From assembly GCA_050732995.1 (NCBI GenBank), contig JBOHSA010000197.1, positions 1 to 18,943 on the forward strand: a DNA stretch of 18,943 nucleotides. Direction: 5' to 3'. Each line of letters starts with the position of its first letter. Position 1 is the stretch's first letter. The position numbers were made by a program, and so were the translations under genes. Source of the stretch: JBOHSA01 sp050732995. Its GTDB lineage: Bacteria > Gemmatimonadota > Gemmatimonadetes > Gemmatimonadales > GWC2-71-9. This document shows, in pieces, positions 15,313-18,943 of the stretch. The notes beneath the pieces are model-generated. The model did not search any database, had not been told where the DNA came from, and was given only the letters and a program-made list of their open reading frames with translations.

Positions 15313-16678
15313 ACCTCGCTCAGTGTTCCGTTGCACCGAGTGCGGCGCGGAGCAGCCCAAGTGGGCGGGGCGGTGCGACGCGTGCGACGCGTGGAATACA
15401 CTCGCGGAGGAGCCGGCGGCGGGCCGGCGGTCAGGCGGAAAGACGGCCAAGTCGAGGGATCGGCTGACGGCCAATCCGCCGGTCCGCCTCGGGGAGGTGC
15501 GGACGGGAGGGGTGGCGCGGTGGCAGACGGGCCTTGCCGAGTTCGATTTCGTGCTCGGGGGCGGGATCGTCCCCGGCTCGCTGGTCCTGGTTGGCGGGGA
15601 GCCGGGGATCGGCAAGTCCACCTTGCTCATGCAGTGCGCGGCGCGGCTCGAGCAGGCCGGCATCGCCACGCTGTACGTGTCCGGCGAAGAATCGCCCGAC
15701 CAGCTCCGGCTCCGGGCCGACCGCTTGGGCGAAGCGACGGGCGGGATCCACGTGCTCGGCGAGACCCGGCTCGAGAGCATCCTGGCCCACGCGCAGGCGC
15801 TCGGCGCGCGCGTGCTGCTCGTCGACTCGATCCAGACGACCTACACCGAGGAGCTCGAGGGGGCGCCGGGGAACGTGGGCCAGGTGCGCGAGTGCGCCGC
15901 CCGGCTGATGCGGTTCGCCAAGGAAGCCGGGCCCGCCGTCCTGCTCGTGGGCCACGTGACCAAGGGCGGCGGCATCGCGGGCCCCAAGACCCTCGAGCAC
16001 ATCGTGGACACGGTGCTGTACTTCGAGGGCGAGAGCACCCTGGACCATCGCATCCTGCGCGCCGCGAAGAACCGCTTCGGCTCGGTGGACGAGATCGGCG
16101 TGTTCCAGATGACGGGCGCCGGACTCGCGCCGGTGCCCGACCCCGCCGCGGCGTTTCTCGCCGGCCGCGCGACCGGCGTCTCGGGCTCGGCGGTCACGGC
16201 GCTCATGGAAGGGACGCGCCCCATGCTGGTCGAGATCCAGGCGCTCGCGTCCCAGGCGGGCTTCGGCACGCCGCAGCGCGTGGCCACGGGGCTCGATCAC
16301 CGCCGCCTCGCCGTCCTGCTCGCGGTGCTCGAGCGGCGCGGCGGCCTGGCGTTCGGGAATCTCGACGTGTTCGTCAACGTGACGGGCGGCGTGCGACTGC
16401 TCGAGCCCTCGACCGACCTGGCCGTCATGGCGGCCCTGGTCTCGAGCGTGCACGACCGCCCCGTCCGGGCCGATACCCTGTTCCTGGGCGAGGTCGGCCT
16501 GGGCGGCGAGATCCGACCGGTCGTGGGGGTGGAGCGCCGGCTGGCCGAGGCCGGACGCCAGGGATTCCGCCGCGTGTTCCTGTCGGCGCGCTCCCGGGTC
16601 GCGCCCGCGGCGGGCGCCGGCCTGGAAGTGGTCGGGATGGAAGGCATTGGTGAGCTCGCCCCCCGTCTCGCCGCCTGA
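15302..16678 (+). CDS. radA: DNA repair protein RadA
   Basis: ATPase that promotes branch migration and processing of recombination intermediates alongside RecA. The 458 residues are in the usual order: zinc finger with Cys11, Cys14, Cys25 and Cys28 (CTECGAEQPKWAGRCDAC); RecA-like ATPase with Walker A GEPGIGKST (Lys105), VSGEES and LLVDSIQT; the RadA signature KNRFG starting at Lys256; and a C-terminal Lon-protease-like domain from about 285 (LDHRRLAVLLAVLERRGG, the FLGEVGLGGEIRPV block). ATG 15302 lies within the last codons of dnaB. The radA stop lies 29 nt into ispD, so translation is probably coupled. Confidence 0.96.
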   Translation: MAGKPRSVFRCTECGAEQPKWAGRCDACDAWNTLAEEPAAGRRSGGKTAKSRDRLTANPPVRLGEVRTGGVARWQTGLAEFDFVLGGGIVPGSLVLVGGEPGIGKSTLLMQCAARLEQAGIATLYVSGEESPDQLRLRADRLGEATGGIHVLGETRLESILAHAQALGARVLLVDSIQTTYTEELEGAPGNVGQVRECAARLMRFAKEAGPAVLLVGHVTKGGGIAGPKTLEHIVDTVLYFEGESTLDHRILRAAKNRFGSVDEIGVFQMTGAGLAPVPDPAAAFLAGRATGVSGSAVTALMEGTRPMLVEIQALASQAGFGTPQRVATGLDHRRLAVLLAVLERRGGLAFGNLDVFVNVTGGVRLLEPSTDLAVMAALVSSVHDRPVRADTLFLGEVGLGGEIRPVVGVERRLAEAGRQGFRRVFLSARSRVAPAAGAGLEVVGMEGIGELAPRLAA

Positions 16679-17384
16679 CGTCGGCGTCGTCATCGTGGCC
16701 GCGGGCGCCGGCGTCCGGGCCGGCCCGGGCGAGCCCAAGCAGTTCCGCTCCATCCTCGGCGTCCCCATGCTGCTACGCGCCCTGCGGCCGTTCACCTCCC
16801 ATCCCGAGGTCGCCCACGTCGTCATCGCCCTCCCGAGCGCCTACGTGGACCGACCGCCCGAGTGGCTGGGCAAGCTGGTGGGCGAGCGCCTCGCGCTCGT
16901 CCGGGGCGGGGAGCTACGACCACAGTCGGTGCGCGCGGGCCTCCGCGCGTTGCCGCCGGACGCGCGCGTGGTGCTGGTGCACGACGCGGCGCGACCGTTC
17001 GTCAGCCGCAGCACGATCGACGGAGTCATCGCCCGGGCGCGCCAGGGAATCGGCGCGGTGGCGGCGCTGCCCGTGACCGACACCGTAAAGGAAGTGGGGG
17101 AAGGGAGTCGCGTCATGCGAACGGTGGCCCGCGACCGGTTGTGGCGGGCGCAGACCCCGCAGGGGTTCCCCCGGGCCATGATCGACCGCACTTACGCCGA
17201 CCTGCCGGCCGATGACGGAGCAGCTGGGCAGGATGGGGGGGGGGGGGGAGCGACCGACGATGCCGAGCTATGCGAGCGGGCCGGGTTCCCGGTGGAAGTC
17301 GTGCCCGATGCGCCCCAGAACCTGAAGGTCACCACCGCGGACGACTTTCGGATCGCCGAGGCGCTGGCGCGTGACGTGCGGTGA
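16650..17384 (+). CDS. ispD: 2-C-methyl-D-erythritol 4-phosphate cytidylyltransferase
   Basis: Third step of the MEP isoprenoid pathway: joins MEP and CTP to give CDP-ME. The 244 residues carry the nucleotide-binding start VVIVAAGAGVRAGPGEPKQF, then VHDAARPFVS, AALPVTDTVKEV, LWRAQTPQGFP, TDDAELCERAG and QNLKVTTADDF. GTG 16650 has GGAAGG at 16639-16644, five bases upstream; TTG 16647 is also possible but is only two bases from that site. Before TDDA there is an extra low-complexity stretch, ADDGAAGQDGGGGGA, coded by a 14-G run, absent from the E. coli sequence as I recall it. A one-base slip there would remove the last 45 residues or so. No ispF follows here; tsaC overlaps the stop by GTGA. 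Confidence 0.93.
   Translation: MSSPPVSPPDVGVVIVAAGAGVRAGPGEPKQFRSILGVPMLLRALRPFTSHPEVAHVVIALPSAYVDRPPEWLGKLVGERLALVRGGELRPQSVRAGLRALPPDARVVLVHDAARPFVSRSTIDGVIARARQGIGAVAALPVTDTVKEVGEGSRVMRTVARDRLWRAQTPQGFPRAMIDRTYADLPADDGAAGQDGGGGGATDDAELCERAGFPVEVVPDAPQNLKVTTADDFRIAEALARDVR
17235..17248 (+). repeat. Fourteen-G homopolymer inside ispD
   Basis: Fourteen consecutive G encode five Gly in an insert just before the conserved TDDA motif. The frame is intact at this length. It is the longest homopolymer I found in the window and a candidate slippage site in replication or sequencing. Confidence 0.85.
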
Positions 17385-18040
17385 ACCCCGTCCCGTTCCG
17401 CACGGAGCCGGAGGTCGTCGCCGCCGTGCCGCGCGTCGTGGCGCACCTGCGGACGGGCGGGCTGCTGGCCTATCCCACCGAAACCGTGTACGGCCTCGGG
17501 TCGCGGGCCATCGGGCTGGAGGTGCAGGCGCTGGCCGACCTGAAGGGCCGGCGGTCCGATAAGCCGTTTCTGCTCCTCGTGAGCGACCGCGCGATGGCCG
17601 AGGCGCAGGGACTGGCGTTCACCGAGTCGGCGGACGCGCTGGCGCGGGCCTTCTGGCCCGGACCCCTGACGCTCGTGCTCCCCGGCGGCGGCGGCCGGCT
17701 GCCGGACCGGTTGCGCGGGCCAGAAGGGGGGATCGCCGTGCGCTGGACATCGCACCGGGACATGGCCCGGCTGATCGCCGCCATGGGCGAACCCTTGACC
17801 TCGACATCCGCCAATCTGCCCGGTGAGCTCCCGGCGCCGGGGGCGGAGGCCATCGTCCGGGACTTCGCGGCCGGGGTCGCGAGCGGGCGCCTGCTCGTCC
17901 TGGACGGTGGCGTGTTGGGCAACCGGCCTCCCTCGACCGTCGTCGATTGCACGCGACCCGCGCCCCCTCCCCGGCTCGTGCGGGCGGGAGCGATCCCGGT
18001 GGCCGAGCTGCGGCGCGCCGTAGGGCGGTTGGCGCCGTGA
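17381..18040 (+). CDS. tsaC: Threonylcarbamoyl-AMP synthase (Sua5/YrdC/YwlC)
   Basis: Makes threonylcarbamoyl-AMP from threonine, bicarbonate and ATP, the first step of t6A37 modification of ANN-reading tRNAs. The 219 residues contain the YrdC fold: GGLLAYPTETVYGLGSRA, then LADLKGRRSDKPFLLLVS with the Lys/Arg of the KxR motif, then ARAFWPGPLTLVLP, and TSTSANLPGE with the STSAN motif. It ends with VDCTRPAPPPRLVRAGAIP. There is no C-terminal Sua5 domain, so it is the short TsaC-like form. GTG 17381 overlaps the ispD stop by GTGA. The neighbouring phosphatase recalls the B. subtilis ywlC-ywlE neighbourhood. Confidence 0.92.
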   Translation: MNPVPFRTEPEVVAAVPRVVAHLRTGGLLAYPTETVYGLGSRAIGLEVQALADLKGRRSDKPFLLLVSDRAMAEAQGLAFTESADALARAFWPGPLTLVLPGGGGRLPDRLRGPEGGIAVRWTSHRDMARLIAAMGEPLTSTSANLPGELPAPGAEAIVRDFAAGVASGRLLVLDGGVLGNRPPSTVVDCTRPAPPPRLVRAGAIPVAELRRAVGRLAP

Positions 18041-18516
18041 TCCGGCGGATCCTCCTCGTCTGCACGGGGAACATCTGCCGGAGCCCGCTCGCCGAAGCGA
18101 TCATGCACCGCGTCCTGCGCGACCGAGGCGTCGACGGCGTCGAGGTCGGCTCGGCGGGCACGGGCGCGTGGGACGGCGCGCCGGCGTCCGAGGGCGCCTA
18201 CCTCGTCGGGCTGGAGCGCGGACTCGATCTCTCCGGGCACCGCGCCCAGCTGCTCACCCGGGAGCTGGTGGAGCAGGCCGATCTCATCCTCACGATGGCC
18301 CGGCATCATCGCGCCCGCGTCGACGAACTGGGGGGTGAAGGGCACGTGTTCGTCCTGGGCGAATACGCCGGGCGGGAAGGCGACGAGGCCGAGGTGAGCG
18401 ACCCGTTCGGCGGCGACATCGACGTGTATCGTGATACATGCGCCGAGCTCGAGACGTTGGTCACGGCGGCGGTTGCGCGCGTAGCGCAGGAGGGACGGAG
18501 TGGAGATCGGCGCTAG
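18037..18516 (+). CDS. Low-molecular-weight protein phosphatase (tyrosine or arginine)
   Basis: This 159-residue enzyme removes phosphate from phosphoprotein side chains through a cysteinyl-phosphate intermediate. The P-loop starts the protein, CTGNICRS, with nucleophile Cys9 and Arg15. The general acid is Asp122 in SDPFGGDIDVYRDT. GTG 18037 overlaps the tsaC stop (GTGA) and gives MIRRILLVCTGN, the expected N-terminus. In B. subtilis the arginine phosphatase YwlE has Thr in the P-loop (CTGNTCRS) as its specificity residue; Ile13 here is the tyrosine-phosphatase type. The DPFGG-Y segment and the tsaC neighbour look more like YwlE. Substrate preference is therefore open. The last residues overlap aroE by 17 nt. 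Confidence 0.88.
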   Translation: MIRRILLVCTGNICRSPLAEAIMHRVLRDRGVDGVEVGSAGTGAWDGAPASEGAYLVGLERGLDLSGHRAQLLTRELVEQADLILTMARHHRARVDELGGEGHVFVLGEYAGREGDEAEVSDPFGGDIDVYRDTCAELETLVTAAVARVAQEGRSGDRR

Positions 18517-18943
18517 CACGCGGGTCCTGGCCATCCTCGGCGATCCCGTGGCGCATTCCCTGTCGCCCGCGATCCAGACGGCCGCCTGCCGCGCGCTGGG
18601 CCTGGACGCCGTCTACGTCGCGCTGCGGGTGGATCCCGCCTCATTTCCGGCGTTCCTCGCCGCCCTCGGCGCCGTGGGGATCGCCGGCAACGTGACGCTG
18701 CCGCACAAGGAGGCGGCGGAACGATTGGTCGCGCGGAAAACGGATCTGTGCGCCCGGGTGGGGGCGTGCAATACGTTCTGGACGGAGCGGGGAGTGCTGG
18801 TGGGCGATAACACCGACGTATCCGGGATCAGAACGTGCCTTCGGTCCCTGGGCGCGGACGGCGCGGACCGGTGGCTGGTCGTCGGCACCGGCGGCTCGGC
18901 GCGCGCGGTCGCGATCGCCGCGGCCGATGCCGGGGCCCAGCTG
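18500..18943 (+). CDS. aroE: Shikimate dehydrogenase, 3' end cut by window
   Basis: NADPH-dependent reduction of 3-dehydroshikimate to shikimate in aromatic amino acid synthesis. The visible 148 residues cover the substrate domain and the start of the NADP domain: GDPVAHSLSPAIQ with the shikimate-binding Ser pair, NVTLPHKEAA with catalytic Lys70, GACNTF, GDNTDVSG with catalytic Asp106, and the dinucleotide loop VVGTGGSARAVAIA. The family is about 270-290 residues, so about half is missing beyond the window. GTG 18500 follows AGGAGGG (18488-18494) at a 5-nt spacing and lies inside the phosphatase gene (17-nt overlap), making it the eleventh gene of the operon. Confidence 0.93.
   Translation, partial: MEIGASTRVLAILGDPVAHSLSPAIQTAACRALGLDAVYVALRVDPASFPAFLAALGAVGIAGNVTLPHKEAAERLVARKTDLCARVGACNTFWTERGVLVGDNTDVSGIRTCLRSLGADGADRWLVVGTGGSARAVAIAAADAGAQL

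Overview
The window is very GC-rich, gene-dense bacterial chromosome. The lineage is most likely Gemmatimonadota. I infer this from the base composition, the Asp/Thr-rich spacer after an export signal in the outer-membrane protein, and a tightly overlapping housekeeping operon. No rRNA or other marker is present that would prove it.

There are three blocks. (1) Positions 1 to about 4,200 are accessory-like. They hold the 3' half of a tRNA-Leu(CAA), two paralogous small zinc-ribbon proteins of unknown function (207-557 and 2643-3005), and a membrane GGDEF diguanylate cyclase (3049-4212). Between the two paralogues, on the minus strand, lie two broken genes: a PAS/histidine kinase with one frameshift, and a DcuC-like dicarboxylate transporter with an internal deletion and frame changes. 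(2) Positions 4333-10045 hold a four-gene string: citrate synthase, NADP-isocitrate dehydrogenase, leucyl aminopeptidase and an outer-membrane plug/barrel protein. The junctions are 3 to 4 nt gaps or overlaps, so the genes are probably co-transcribed and translationally coupled. (3) Positions 10092-18943 hold an eleven-gene string: yicC, gmk, rpoZ, coaBC, family-4 UDG, dnaB, radA, ispD, tsaC, a low-molecular-weight phosphatase and aroE (cut by the window end). Most neighbours overlap, several by a GTGA stop/start. The string combines RNA and nucleotide metabolism, a polymerase subunit, CoA and isoprenoid synthesis, DNA replication and repair, and tRNA modification.

I see no phage, insertion sequence, CRISPR array or defence system, and no clear new multi-gene system. 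The points most worth a second look are: long G-runs and G-quadruplex-capable purine tracts that recur inside or at the ends of conserved enzyme genes (including 14 consecutive G in ispD and 10 G at the gltA stop); the paired zinc-ribbon paralogues around a decaying kinase/transporter module; a CoaBC with Glu where the decarboxylase Cys is expected; and a possibly leaderless start for the yicC operon. Gene-free stretches are all under 200 nt.
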